Below the pieces are notes generated by a model. It was given only the letters and a program-made list of their open reading frames with translations, had not been told where the DNA came from and did no database searches. Below, one piece after another: positions 8,168 to 15,806 of a stretch of DNA of 45,816 bases. Both the position numbers and the translations under genes were made by a program. Each line of letters starts with the position of its first letter. Within the stretch, counting starts at the first letter, position 1. The stretch is from Oscillatoriaceae cyanobacterium M33_DOE_052 (lineage in GTDB: Bacteria > Cyanobacteriota > Cyanobacteriia > Cyanobacteriales > Laspinemataceae): assembly GCA_015296065.1 (NCBI GenBank), contig DVDU01000252.1:1-45816 (forward strand), read 5' to 3'.

Positions 8168-9206
8168 TTTGTGGAAATTTTCTCGACCGCACACAATTAT
8201 CGGCACCACCCTGAGTGTGGTGGGTTTATATTTGATAGCATTTCCCAACATAGCCGCTGCTAGTCATCATATTGGGGTGCTATTAATCGCCCTAATTGCT
8301 TGCTTATGTGGTAATGTTTACATTGTGGGACTAAATCAGCTCACTGATGTAGATATTGATAAAATCAATAAACCAAACTTACCGCTAGCATCGGGGGAAT
8401 TGTCTTTAAAACAAGGACAAATAATTGTGATAATTGCTGGCATTGCTGCCTTGGTTATCGCCTGGTTTAGCGGCCTCATGCTCCTAGCCGTAGTGGGGGT
8501 GAGTTTGGCTTTGGGTACTGCCTATTCCCTGCCCCCATTGCGGTTAAAACGTTTCCCATTCTGGGCATCTTTTTGCATTTTCACAGTGCGCGGCGTTGTG
8601 ATAAATTTGGGGCTATTCCTTCACTATAAGCTCTATCTCCCCTCTCCCCTTTCTCCCCTTCTCGGTCAGGGGTTCCTGACGGAGCAATCCCTATTCTCGG
8701 CAATATTAGGGGAAATTACACCGCAACTGTGGGCATTGAGTTTATTTGTGGTGGGGTTTGCCTTCGCGATCGCCATTTTCAAAGACATCCCCGACATCGA
8801 AGGTGACAAACATTACCAAATTACCACCTTGACGATTAAAATCGGGGCACCCGCCGCATTTAATCTCGCCCTTTACACCCTCACCGCCTGCTACCTGGGG
8901 ATGGTAGCCGCCAGTTGGGCAGGTTTTTCCTGGTCAGAAACTTGGTTGTTAAATGAAAATCTGGTTGGGGAATGGTTTATCGGGGCGATCAACCCAGTTT
9001 CTTTTCTTGGCGAATTGGGGAGAAACCCGGTTTTTTTCCAGATATTTGTCACCGTCACCCACTTAGGTGCATTAGGTTGGCTTTGGTGGCGCAGCCAACA
9101 GGTCAATTTAGAAGATAAAACTAGCATTGCTAGCTGCTATCAATTCATCTGGAAACTGTTTTTTCTGGAATACCTGATTTTCCCAGCCGCCTGCTTGTTA
9201 GCTTAA
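8160..9206 (+). CDS. Homogentisate phytyltransferase (tocopherol pathway prenyltransferase)
   Basis: A 348-residue UbiA-superfamily membrane prenyltransferase joining homogentisate and phytyl diphosphate, the committed step of tocopherol synthesis (Synechocystis slr1736 type). It has the N-terminal LWKFSRPHTIIGTTLS, the first Asp-rich motif NQLTDVDIDKINKPNLPLASG, the second FKDIPDIEGDKHY, and about eight hydrophobic segments. Compared with remembered family members there are two extra stretches. One (about residues 160-185, LYLPSPLSPLLGQGF) is encoded by C-rich repeat-like DNA. The other (about 270-290, NPVSFLGELGRNPVFF) is encoded by a palindrome of the AGAAACC/GGTTTCT family. Both fall in predicted loops, leaving catalytic motifs intact. 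The start ATG is within heptamer repeats. Confidence 0.9.
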   Translation: MTNLWKFSRPHTIIGTTLSVVGLYLIAFPNIAAASHHIGVLLIALIACLCGNVYIVGLNQLTDVDIDKINKPNLPLASGELSLKQGQIIVIIAGIAALVIAWFSGLMLLAVVGVSLALGTAYSLPPLRLKRFPFWASFCIFTVRGVVINLGLFLHYKLYLPSPLSPLLGQGFLTEQSLFSAILGEITPQLWALSLFVVGFAFAIAIFKDIPDIEGDKHYQITTLTIKIGAPAAFNLALYTLTACYLGMVAASWAGFSWSETWLLNENLVGEWFIGAINPVSFLGELGRNPVFFQIFVTVTHLGALGWLWWRSQQVNLEDKTSIASCYQFIWKLFFLEYLIFPAACLLA

Positions 9207-9208
9207 TC

Positions 9209-9320
9209 AGGATTCATTTATTATAACCAGTAGTTCGTCGGGTGGGCAATGCCCACCCGACAACTTCAATTTTTAAAGGTTTTCTGGGTCAATGCCCAAT
9301 TCCCGGAGTTTGGCAAATGC
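9209..9320. repeat. 112-bp direct repeat, copy 1
   Basis: Nearly identical to 9971-10082 (about five differences seen by eye). It contains a GTCGGGTGGGCAATGCCC palindrome and the last codons of the Uma2 gene (ending Leu-Gly-Ile-Asp-Pro-Glu-Asn-Leu, stop). Confidence 0.9.
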
Positions 9321-9950
9321 CCGATCGCGTTCTTGGGCCGCCCGATCGCGTTCTTGTTGGGCGAGATTACGTTCATCAAACAAATCCCCCGGTTCCTTGA
9401 ACAATTCCCCATTGGGATGATACACTTCTAAACCATCGGCTGATAGTTCAAAGCGAATCTGCAATAGGGGCGAAGTCCAAGGCAAATGCAGGGGTGTGAT
9501 TAACTTAAAGCTCTCTTGGGCCGTTGCCCGGTGAAACCCCCAAAAATCCTGGGATTGGGGGTTATAAAAATACATTTCCAGCACGCCATACCGTTCATAA
9601 AACTGTTGTTTGGCCGCCATTTCACTCATGGTGTTACTGGGCGAGAGAATTTCAAACACCACTTGGGGTGGGATGTTGTCTTCTTCCCACTGTTTATAAC
9701 TGCCTCTGTCGCCATCTGGACGCCCCAAAACTACCATCGCATCGGGAGCTTGGCTGGGTGCAGGCGGACGTTCCACAGGGACGGGATACCACAGCAAATC
9801 CCCAGCCACAAAGGCTACTTGTTGCTTGAGGAGTTGTTTTAAGTTCGTCACTAACCGCACAATCCAACGATACTGGAGGGTATTTTCCGCCATCGGTTTG
9901 CCATCGGAGTCGGGATAGAGAATTTGGGGTGGGATAGGAGTTTGAACCAT
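9273..9950 (-). CDS. Uma2 family putative endonuclease (DUF820)
   Basis: A 225-residue protein of the Uma2/DUF820 group, predicted to have a PD-(D/E)XK nuclease-like fold and hugely expanded in cyanobacteria; its cellular role is unknown. Recognisable parts are FVAGDLLWYP, the acidic SQAPDAMVVLG strand, the core PPQVVFEILSPSNTMSEMAAKQQFYERYGVLEMYFYNP and a Gln-Glu-Arg-Asp-Arg repeat near the C-terminus that should form a short coiled coil. The ATG at 9950 (reading VQTPIPPQILYP) is preferred over the GTG at 9962. The gene is bracketed by 112-bp direct repeats that each contain the same 3' end of this gene, which suggests a tandem duplication followed by loss of most of one copy. Confidence 0.9.
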   Translation of the reverse strand: MVQTPIPPQILYPDSDGKPMAENTLQYRWIVRLVTNLKQLLKQQVAFVAGDLLWYPVPVERPPAPSQAPDAMVVLGRPDGDRGSYKQWEEDNIPPQVVFEILSPSNTMSEMAAKQQFYERYGVLEMYFYNPQSQDFWGFHRATAQESFKLITPLHLPWTSPLLQIRFELSADGLEVYHPNGELFKEPGDLFDERNLAQQERDRAAQERDRAFAKLRELGIDPENL

Positions 9951-9970
9951 AGTCCCGCTCACTTTTAATT

Positions 9971-10082
9971 AGGATTCATTTATTATAACCAGTAGTTCGT
10001 CGGGTGGGCATTGCCCACCCGAGAAATTCAATTTTTACAGGTTTTCTGGGTCAATGCCCAATTCCCGGAGTTTGGCAAATGC
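9971..10082. repeat. 112-bp direct repeat, copy 2
   Basis: Second copy of 9209-9320, lying immediately upstream of the Uma2 start. It includes the palindrome GTCGGGTGGGCATTGCCC and a second Uma2 3' end. Confidence 0.9.
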
Positions 10083-10159
10083 TCGTGTCGCCAACATGGG
10101 CAAAAGCGATCGTCTGGGATTTGCTGTAGTCGTTCAATCAGGGCAAATGTTTCAGTCAT
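10028..10159 (-). pseudogene. Chimeric debris ending in a second Uma2 3' end
   Basis: 10035-10085 on the minus strand repeats the last codons of Uma2 (KLRELGIDPENL, stop) in one frame. A 43-codon frame starting at the ATG at 10159 (TETFALIERLQQIPDDR) runs into the same DNA in another frame and stops at 10028. The first part looks like the start of a different small gene cut off by the Uma2 remnant. Neither part appears functional. Confidence 0.5.
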
Positions 10160-10221
10160 AGTCCACAGAGAATGCTGGTGTTACTTCATCCCATGATTAT
10201 TTTATCTCGGAAAATGAAACC

Positions 10222-10278
10222 ACCCTGCCTCTCCCTTTCTGGGAGAAGGGTTTGGGGTCAGGGTATGTGCCAAATCGA
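10222..10278. repeat. Dispersed palindrome copy
   Basis: GCCTCTCCCTTTCTGGGAG followed by AAGGGTTTGGGGTCAGGG and TATGTGCCAAATCGA. The reverse complement of the second half recurs at 14262-14305, so this is a dispersed element present here in opposite orientation. Confidence 0.8.
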
Positions 10279-10312
10279 CTGACAAAGGACAAATGACCAA
10301 GGACAAATAATA

Positions 10313-10945
10313 TTATTCTGCCCAACCTTGGCCAAAGTTATTTTGTCCCCGATAACCAGTAATAATATAACTGCCGTCTTTCAAAACGTGAATTTCCATT
10401 TGGTCACTCGCCCAGTTAATTTTATCTTCAAATTCTGGGTTAAAGATGTGGACTCGCTGGTTACGGGATGATACAGTGGAATCCGGCGAATTGACCGCCA
10501 AAGATTGCACAAATGGACCATCAACGAGAATATCTAATTGGGCTAATAAGTCGCTCGCACCAGGGGGGGCGTCTTCTCGGCGCAATTCTTGGAGGGTAAA
10601 GCCACTAAAGGACATCACATTTAGTCCAGCGGCTTTCAACTTTTTGGCTAGTTGCGCTAAAGCTGGGGCTTGCCAAAAGGGTTCGCCGCCAGAAAAGGTG
10701 ACACCACTATTACCAGGATTGCTGATAATTTTCTCTGCTAGTTCATCAACTGCCATTAATTGATTGATTTCAAAGGGCCAGGAGGCGGTGTTAAAGCAGC
10801 CAGTACAATGCCGATCGCACCCCTGCACCCACACCACCGCCCGACTCCCCGGACCATTCACCTCCGATTCATCCACATAACCCATCACATTCAAATATCC
10901 CTCTGGAATCTCTATTTGTGGGTTATTAATTTCTGTCTTGTTCAT
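10313..10945 (-). CDS. Radical SAM protein, NrdG-like activating enzyme
   Basis: About 210 residues with the cluster motif CDRHCTGC (Cys-x3-Cys-x2-Cys), binding a 4Fe-4S cluster and SAM, followed by GVTFSGGEPFWQ, the usual SAM-contacting GGEP region. Small size and layout match the anaerobic ribonucleotide reductase activase (NrdG)/pyruvate formate-lyase activase group. No nrdD glycyl-radical partner is in the window. Cyanobacteria often carry such stand-alone proteins, so the substrate is uncertain. The C-terminal part (NSPDSTVSSRNQRVHIFNP onward) is an extension beyond the minimal NrdG fold. The ATG at 10945 is chosen; a GTG 24 bp upstream lies in a heptamer repeat. A second, unrelated radical SAM gene follows upstream on the same strand. 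Confidence 0.8.
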   Translation of the reverse strand: MNKTEINNPQIEIPEGYLNVMGYVDESEVNGPGSRAVVWVQGCDRHCTGCFNTASWPFEINQLMAVDELAEKIISNPGNSGVTFSGGEPFWQAPALAQLAKKLKAAGLNVMSFSGFTLQELRREDAPPGASDLLAQLDILVDGPFVQSLAVNSPDSTVSSRNQRVHIFNPEFEDKINWASDQMEIHVLKDGSYIITGYRGQNNFGQGWAE

Positions 10946-11006
10946 ATGAATAGAAGTATTATTTCTCACTTGTCAAATCACCAAGCTGCTAGGGTGGGCA
11001 TTGCCT

Positions 11007-11082
11007 CCCCGTCCCCCCGTCACCCCGTCCCCCCGTCACCCCGTCACCCCGTCACCTGGTCCCCCCGTCACCCCGTCACCGA
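11007..11082. repeat. 9-bp tandem array (CCCCGTCAC) abutting a stop codon
   Basis: About eight units of CCCCGTCAC/CCCCGTCCC with one CCTGGT interruption. On the minus strand the first unit overlaps the TGA that ends the upstream radical SAM gene. Confidence 0.9.
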
Positions 11083-11990
11083 TACCGCACGGGAATGCCA
11101 GTGGACCGAGTTACCTCCTGGGCAAATTCCGCCAAATAGGCAGAACTAACGCACTTCAACACCCGCACTGGGTAAGATATGGCTGAGGGTTCCGCGTGAT
11201 TACCCCTACCTTCTAACTCACGCTTGAGGGGTTTGGGACGTTTGGGCACATTAATTTGGATTTCATCCGGGGACAAAGATTGCATCACCTGAATGTATTC
11301 CCCCAACCCTTGGGCGTCCCACTCAGCTAAAATCATAGTTTGAATCCCCAACTGCCCCTGGTAGCCGGTGCGAAACTGGGCAATACCTGCCAGAATATCT
11401 GGCAAATCTATTCCCGCCACCGGTTTGTCCACCCGCCGCAGTTGTTCTGGAGTCACTGCATCCAGTTTCACCGACACCATATCGGCGTTACTCAACTCCT
11501 GGCGTACCGCTGCATTACCCAATAGGGTGGCATTGGTTAGCACTAATGTGGGACGCTGGGTAAGACTTTTCACCAGGGACAGAATCTCTCCCAAATTCAA
11601 TGCTAAGGTAGGTTCGCCGCTACCGCTGAGGGTGATCACATCTACATCCCAAGGGGCGAAGGGTTGCAAATCTGCCAATATTTGCTCCGTGGGTATAAAC
11701 AACTGTCGCTGTTTGGTTTTAACTTCGATTTCCCCAAGTTGGCAGTAAGCGCAGTTAAAAGAGCAAGTAGATACAGGTCCTATGGGGTCGATACCCAGGG
11801 AAATTCCGTACCGCCACGACACCACCGGTCCGTACACCGAAGCAAATTTCGTTTCTGTTGTGGCTGACATTTTCATTAAGAGATGATTTGTCTCTGTCTC
11901 TATCTCTGTTCTTATTTTGACCTGGTTTTCTGGTGATAACTGGGATTCAACCAGGGGCAAATTGGAAATTTTGCTTAATTCTGATGTCAC
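11076..11990 (-). CDS. Radical SAM protein related to wyosine-synthase-like COG0731 enzymes
   Basis: Up to 304 residues. The motif STCSFNCAYCQLG gives Cys-x3-Cys-x2-Cys for the 4Fe-4S cluster; VDVITLSGSGEPTLA is the GEP-type SAM region, and LTNATLL, VSVKLDAVTPEQLRRVDKP and QINVPKRP follow the TIM-barrel strands. This matches cyanobacterial radical SAM proteins of the COG0731 group, whose substrate is not established. The frame opens at a GTG at 11990 inside a heptamer repeat. The conserved part begins at the ATG at 11870 (SATTETKFASVYGPVVSWRYG), which is the likelier start and gives 264 residues. The stop TGA is formed at the junction with a 9-bp array, so the C-terminus (IPVRYR) may have been reset by the repeat. 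Confidence 0.75.
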   Translation of the reverse strand: MTSELSKISNLPLVESQLSPENQVKIRTEIETETNHLLMKMSATTETKFASVYGPVVSWRYGISLGIDPIGPVSTCSFNCAYCQLGEIEVKTKQRQLFIPTEQILADLQPFAPWDVDVITLSGSGEPTLALNLGEILSLVKSLTQRPTLVLTNATLLGNAAVRQELSNADMVSVKLDAVTPEQLRRVDKPVAGIDLPDILAGIAQFRTGYQGQLGIQTMILAEWDAQGLGEYIQVMQSLSPDEIQINVPKRPKPLKRELEGRGNHAEPSAISYPVRVLKCVSSAYLAEFAQEVTRSTGIPVRYR

Positions 11991-12014
11991 TGGTCACTTG
12001 TCCTTGGTCATTTG

Positions 12015-12046
12015 TTGTAGGGGCGATTCGCGAATCGCCCCTACAA
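12015..12046. repeat. 32-bp perfect palindrome, IRESPL-type element
   Basis: A perfect palindrome centred on TTCGCGAA with arms TTGTAGGGGCGA / TCGCCCCTACAA. It is the longest copy of a family also at 22520-22549, 22672-22701, 25439-25466, 34463-34486 and 34990-35017. Confidence 0.95.
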
Positions 12047-12118
12047 AGGGCAAAGGACAAAGGACAAAGGACTAATGACTAATTACCCTTTTCCGGAGCG
12101 CCTAAACTTAAATCACAT

Positions 12119-12601
12119 ATGGTTAAAACTGTAAGACTAGAACCGATCGCCCAAGATACTGAAGTCCAAACCAACGCCAATCTCCTGGCGGCTCTCTTGG
12201 CTGAGGACCTGCACGTACTCAAGGAATGTGGCGGACGCGGGATGTGCGCCACCTGCCACGTGTACATTAAACAGGGTATGGACTCCCTTTCTCCCATGAG
12301 TCGGCGAGAACAGCGGACCCTGGAAGTCATCACCACTGCCAACCCCAACTCTCGCCTCGCCTGTCAGTCTCGGGTACTCGCCGATGGGGTGGTGGTGGAG
12401 GTCCCCACGGGTATGTATATTGACGCGATCGAAGACGTAGAGGCCCTCATCGGTCGTCGCACAGAACAAGACTTACTCCACCCCATCACCGGGGAAGTGG
12501 TGGTAGAAACTGGCAAACTGATTACCCGATCGGTCATCAACCAGCTCACAGATGTGCGGTTGCAAGTAGGTCAGTATCTCGCCCGCACCCGAGACGCCTA
12601 A
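12119..12601 (+). CDS. 2Fe-2S ferredoxin-like protein
   Basis: 160 residues. The N-terminal 100 form a beta-grasp ferredoxin domain with cluster ligands C37, C43, C46 (ECGGRGMCATCHV) and C82 (SRLACQSR), i.e. the Cys-x5-Cys-x2-Cys spacing of adrenodoxin-type ferredoxins rather than the Cys-x4 of plant-type photosynthetic ferredoxins. The remaining 55 residues (DAIEDVEALIGRRTEQDLLHP onward) are a C-terminal extension, probably a conserved cyanobacterial addition. It is likely a soluble electron carrier with an unknown partner. Divergent from the radical SAM gene at 11076-11990; an electron donor for radical SAM chemistry would be a reasonable but untested link. Confidence 0.85.
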   Translation: MVKTVRLEPIAQDTEVQTNANLLAALLAEDLHVLKECGGRGMCATCHVYIKQGMDSLSPMSRREQRTLEVITTANPNSRLACQSRVLADGVVVEVPTGMYIDAIEDVEALIGRRTEQDLLHPITGEVVVETGKLITRSVINQLTDVRLQVGQYLARTRDA

Positions 12602-12604
12602 ATT

Positions 12605-12690
12605 TTGTCATTTGTCCTTGGTCATTTGTCACTTGTCATTTGTCCTTTGTTTGGTCATACAAGTGACAAGGGACAAATGACCAATGACCA
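12605..12690. repeat. Heptamer tandem repeats
   Basis: TTGTCATTTGTCCTTGGTC and similar units, then the inverse orientation (GACAAGGGACAAATGACC). It lies between two convergent genes. Confidence 0.9.
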
Positions 12691-12696
12691 ATAACA

Positions 12697-14187
12697 TTAG
12701 GCATCTTGAAACAATGCCGCCACAGCAGGTTTAGTCACCTTACCCATCGCATTGCGGGGGAGTTCTGTCACTGCCAGAATGCGCTTTGGCACTTTGTAGG
12801 GAGCTAGTTGCTCTTTTGCCCAACTCCTCAAGGCTTCTAAACTCAAATTCACTCCGGGCTGTAAGACCAAAGCAGCACAGACGAGACTCCCCCACTCCGC
12901 ATCCGCCACCCCCACCACCGCACAGTCTTGAATATCCCGATGGTTGCGCAGCACTTCCTCAATTTCTAATGCCGAAACTTTGTAACCACCGGTTTTAATA
13001 ATATCCACACTCTGGCGTCCCAAAATGCGATAACTATCATTCTCTACTACCGCCACATCGCCGGTACAAAACCAACCATCCCGAAATGCTTTAGTCGTGG
13101 CTTCTGGTTTTTGCCAATATTCTAAAAACACGCCTGGTCCTTTAACTTGGATTTCTCCCGGCGTTCCTGGCTCGACTAAATTGCCGCTTTCATCTACTAA
13201 TCTCACAGTAACATCGGGCAAAGGTTGACCCACATATCCGGCTAATCTTTCCCCATGTAAAGGGTTGGATAAAGCCATGCCAATTTCAGTCATGCCATAG
13301 CGTTCTAATAGCAAATGGCCGCTGATAGTTTGCCACTTTTCTAATACTTGAACTGGTAAAGCAGCAGAACCAGAAACCATTAAGCGTATTTGGCCACAGC
13401 CCGCCGTCATTTTTTGTTGCTCTGCCTGATTTGCAGCTTCCCAAGCCGCAATCAGCTTGACGTAAATTGTGGGCACTGCCATAAATAGGGTTAAATCACC
13501 ATCGGCGAGGCGTTGCCAAACGGTTTGGGCGTCAAATTTCGGTAACATATGACATTGCGCCCCTGCCCACAAAGCACAAGTTAACACATTGATGATACCA
13601 TGAATATGATGCAGGGGCAGCACGTGTAAAATTTTATCTGCGGCTGTCCATTCCCAGGCAGAAATTAAGCTGGTGACTTGGGCTTGAATGTTTTGATGGG
13701 TGGTGACTACGCCTTTGGGTTTACCGGTTGTACCGCTAGTGTAGAGGATTAATGCTCTGCTGGTGATATCTATTTCTGGGAGCAACTCTGTGGCTTCCGG
13801 TAGTGGATCGGAAGTGAGGATAAATCGCAACTGTCGCTCTTGCGCGATCGGGCGCAATACCGCCTCAAAATCCGGGTGAGCGATAATGATAGATGCGCCT
13901 GAGTCAGCAATTACATATTCTAACTCAGGACGGGGATACCCAACAGATAGAGGTACTGCGATTCCGCCGCTACGCCAAATGCCCCACTGTACGGCTACAT
14001 ATTCAAATCCTGACGGGATGAGAAAGGCAACTCGCTGCTCTTGGAGGGTGGCGGTACTATGGAGAAGCTGGGCAGCAATTTGAGCAGAACTATGGAGTAA
14101 ATCCCCATAGGTAAATGTGCCTTCGCGGGAGACGATCGCGATTTGGGTTTCGTTGTTTTTAGCTCGTTGAATTAGTGGTATAGTCAA
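12697..14187 (-). CDS. Acyl-CoA synthetase, malonyl-CoA synthetase (MatB/ACSF3)-like
   Basis: 496 residues of the adenylate-forming superfamily: activates a carboxylic acid as acyl-AMP and transfers it to CoA. The P-loop is ILYTSGTTGKPKGVVTTHQN (about 150-168). The acid-recognition segment ERYGMTEIGMALSN, the hinge GRQSVDIIKTGGYKVSALEIEE and the catalytic-Lys region LPRNAMGKVTK follow in order. The VDIIK-GGYKVSALEIE wording and the RYGMTE segment are characteristic of malonyl-CoA synthetases, though other short-chain acids cannot be excluded. No malonyl-CoA decarboxylase or polyketide gene is nearby. The only plausible start is a TTG at 14187; AAGGA from a GGACAAA heptamer array lies 7 nt before it, so the repeat may act as ribosome-binding site. 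Confidence 0.85.
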   Translation of the reverse strand: MTIPLIQRAKNNETQIAIVSREGTFTYGDLLHSSAQIAAQLLHSTATLQEQRVAFLIPSGFEYVAVQWGIWRSGGIAVPLSVGYPRPELEYVIADSGASIIIAHPDFEAVLRPIAQERQLRFILTSDPLPEATELLPEIDITSRALILYTSGTTGKPKGVVTTHQNIQAQVTSLISAWEWTAADKILHVLPLHHIHGIINVLTCALWAGAQCHMLPKFDAQTVWQRLADGDLTLFMAVPTIYVKLIAAWEAANQAEQQKMTAGCGQIRLMVSGSAALPVQVLEKWQTISGHLLLERYGMTEIGMALSNPLHGERLAGYVGQPLPDVTVRLVDESGNLVEPGTPGEIQVKGPGVFLEYWQKPEATTKAFRDGWFCTGDVAVVENDSYRILGRQSVDIIKTGGYKVSALEIEEVLRNHRDIQDCAVVGVADAEWGSLVCAALVLQPGVNLSLEALRSWAKEQLAPYKVPKRILAVTELPRNAMGKVTKPAVAALFQDA

Positions 14188-14825
14188 AATTTGTCCTTTG
14201 TCCTTTGTCCTTTGTCCTTTGTCCTTTGTCCCCTTCGACTTCGCTCAGGGCAGGCTTTGTCCGTCGATTTGGCACATACCCTCACCCCAAACCCCTCTCC
14301 CAGAGAGGGAGAGGGGCTTTGATAGGGTTGCGCATTAGAAACCGGGTTTCTGCGTATTCCCATAATAGTTTAATTGGTTACTATTCCCATAATGATTTAC
14401 AGCCTGTTCAGAAATAATCTGAACGTCTCTCAAAGTCCCTCTCCATACCTGGGAGAGGGATTTAGGGTGAGGGCAATGTGTTAAGCGATTGGTGAACAAG
14501 CTGTAATTGGGTACTATTCCCATAATGATTTTTATGGGTTTTTCGGTAATTATTTAATTCGCGTCCGATTACGGTAACGGTTTTTATAGGTTTTTTGGTA
14601 AGGATTTTTATCGGGTACTATTCCAGCAATTATTTTAATCGTGTCATATCAAGCCACCGTCACGATTGAAGGAAAGTGCTAGAAACAAAGCCCAGCCTGC
14701 ATCCCGGCACCTATCACCACATTTATCCCCTCTCCCGTGGTGGTGCTATGGGTGAGGAGGACAAATAACCCAGAACCAATGACCACCTAGCCATTTTTCC
14801 AGGTCAACGGCTGCCCAATTTACCG
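14188..14825. other. 640-bp repeat-filled spacer
   Basis: In order: GTCCTTT heptamers (14190-14230), the palindrome CCCTTCGACTTCGCTCAGGG (14231-14250), a CCCTCACCCC...GAGAGGGAG palindrome (14279-14320), an AGAAACCGGGTTTCT copy (about 14337-14352), four loosely spaced copies of TACTATTCCCATAATGATTT or variants (14352-14640), another GAGAGGGA/GGGTGAGGG element (14430-14475), and AT-rich sequence. No gene was seen. It includes the divergent promoter region of the acyl-CoA synthetase and the HtrA-like genes. Confidence 0.75.
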
Positions 14826-14882
14826 ATGTTGACCCCTAGTGGCGGGTGTCACGATGAAGGCATTAAACCAGGAGAAACCTCG

Positions 14883-15794
14883 ATGCCTTCATTATCTGCA
14901 TTACAAACCTTATCCAACGATATCGCCAGCACTATTGAAACCGTGGGTAATACGGTGGTAGCAGTACATGGCCGATCGCGCATCAGCTCCAGTGGCGTTC
15001 ACTGGCAGTCTGGCATCATCGTCACCGGCGAACATACCATCAAAAAAGAAGAAGACATCCCCATCACCCTCCCCTCTGGTGTCACCACTACCGCCACCTT
15101 TGTGGGACGTGACGCCACCACCGATATCGCCGTCCTCAAACTTCCCCAAGATATCCAACTCCCCACCGCCAATATCGGCGATGCTTCCGAGCTGAAAGTA
15201 GGTCATCTCATCCTCGCCTTGGGTCACGCCGACTCACGCGGCATCATCGCCAGTATGGGCACTGTCAGCGCCAGTAGCGGTCCGTGGCGAAGCATGCTTG
15301 GTGGGGCGATCGACCAATTTCTCCGCCTCGATATCAACCTTTCCGCCGACCAAGAAGGCGGCCCCCTAGTAGATACCGCTGGTCATGTTTGCGGTATCAA
15401 CACCCCCGGACCCCGAGGCACCGTCTTGGCCATCCCCGCCGCCACCGTTAACCGCGTGGTTGCCCAACTCCTCGCCAAAGGTCGCATCGTCCGGGGCTAT
15501 CTCGGCATCGGGATGCAGCCCGTCATCATCCCCGACCACCTGAAACAACAGCTCTCCTTAACCACTAACGGCGGGGTTATCGTCGTCAGCGTCGAACCCA
15601 ACGCCGCCGCCGACCAAGCCGGTATCACCATTGGCGATGTCCTCGTAGAACTAGACAACCGCCCCATCACCGATATCCGAGACGTGCAAGCCGTTTTAGA
15701 CCCCGACAGCGTGGGCAAAACCATTAATGCCCGCCTCATCCGTGGCGGTCAAGTCCTCACCGCCAGTATCCAGGTACTCCCCCGTAACCTTTAA
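14883..15794 (+). CDS. HtrA-like protein with PDZ domain; catalytic Ser replaced (pseudoprotease)
   Basis: 303 residues: a trypsin-like (PA clan) domain (about 20-195) then one PDZ domain (about 210-300, GYLGIGMQPVI to LIRGGQVLTASIQV). His51 (VTGEHTI) and Asp81 (TTDIAVL) sit at the triad positions, but the nucleophile motif GNSGGP reads SADQEGGPL, with Glu158 in place of Ser. It should be proteolytically inactive while keeping the fold and PDZ. No signal peptide or membrane anchor is seen, so it is probably cytoplasmic, unlike most HtrA proteins. The ATG at 14883 has AGGAGA upstream; an ATG 57 bp earlier has none. The stop codon overlaps the AAAGGAGG of the next gene, so the two are surely co-translated. 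Confidence 0.9.
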   Translation: MPSLSALQTLSNDIASTIETVGNTVVAVHGRSRISSSGVHWQSGIIVTGEHTIKKEEDIPITLPSGVTTTATFVGRDATTDIAVLKLPQDIQLPTANIGDASELKVGHLILALGHADSRGIIASMGTVSASSGPWRSMLGGAIDQFLRLDINLSADQEGGPLVDTAGHVCGINTPGPRGTVLAIPAATVNRVVAQLLAKGRIVRGYLGIGMQPVIIPDHLKQQLSLTTNGGVIVVSVEPNAAADQAGITIGDVLVELDNRPITDIRDVQAVLDPDSVGKTINARLIRGGQVLTASIQVLPRNL

Positions 15795-15806
15795 AGGAGG
15801 CTGAAT

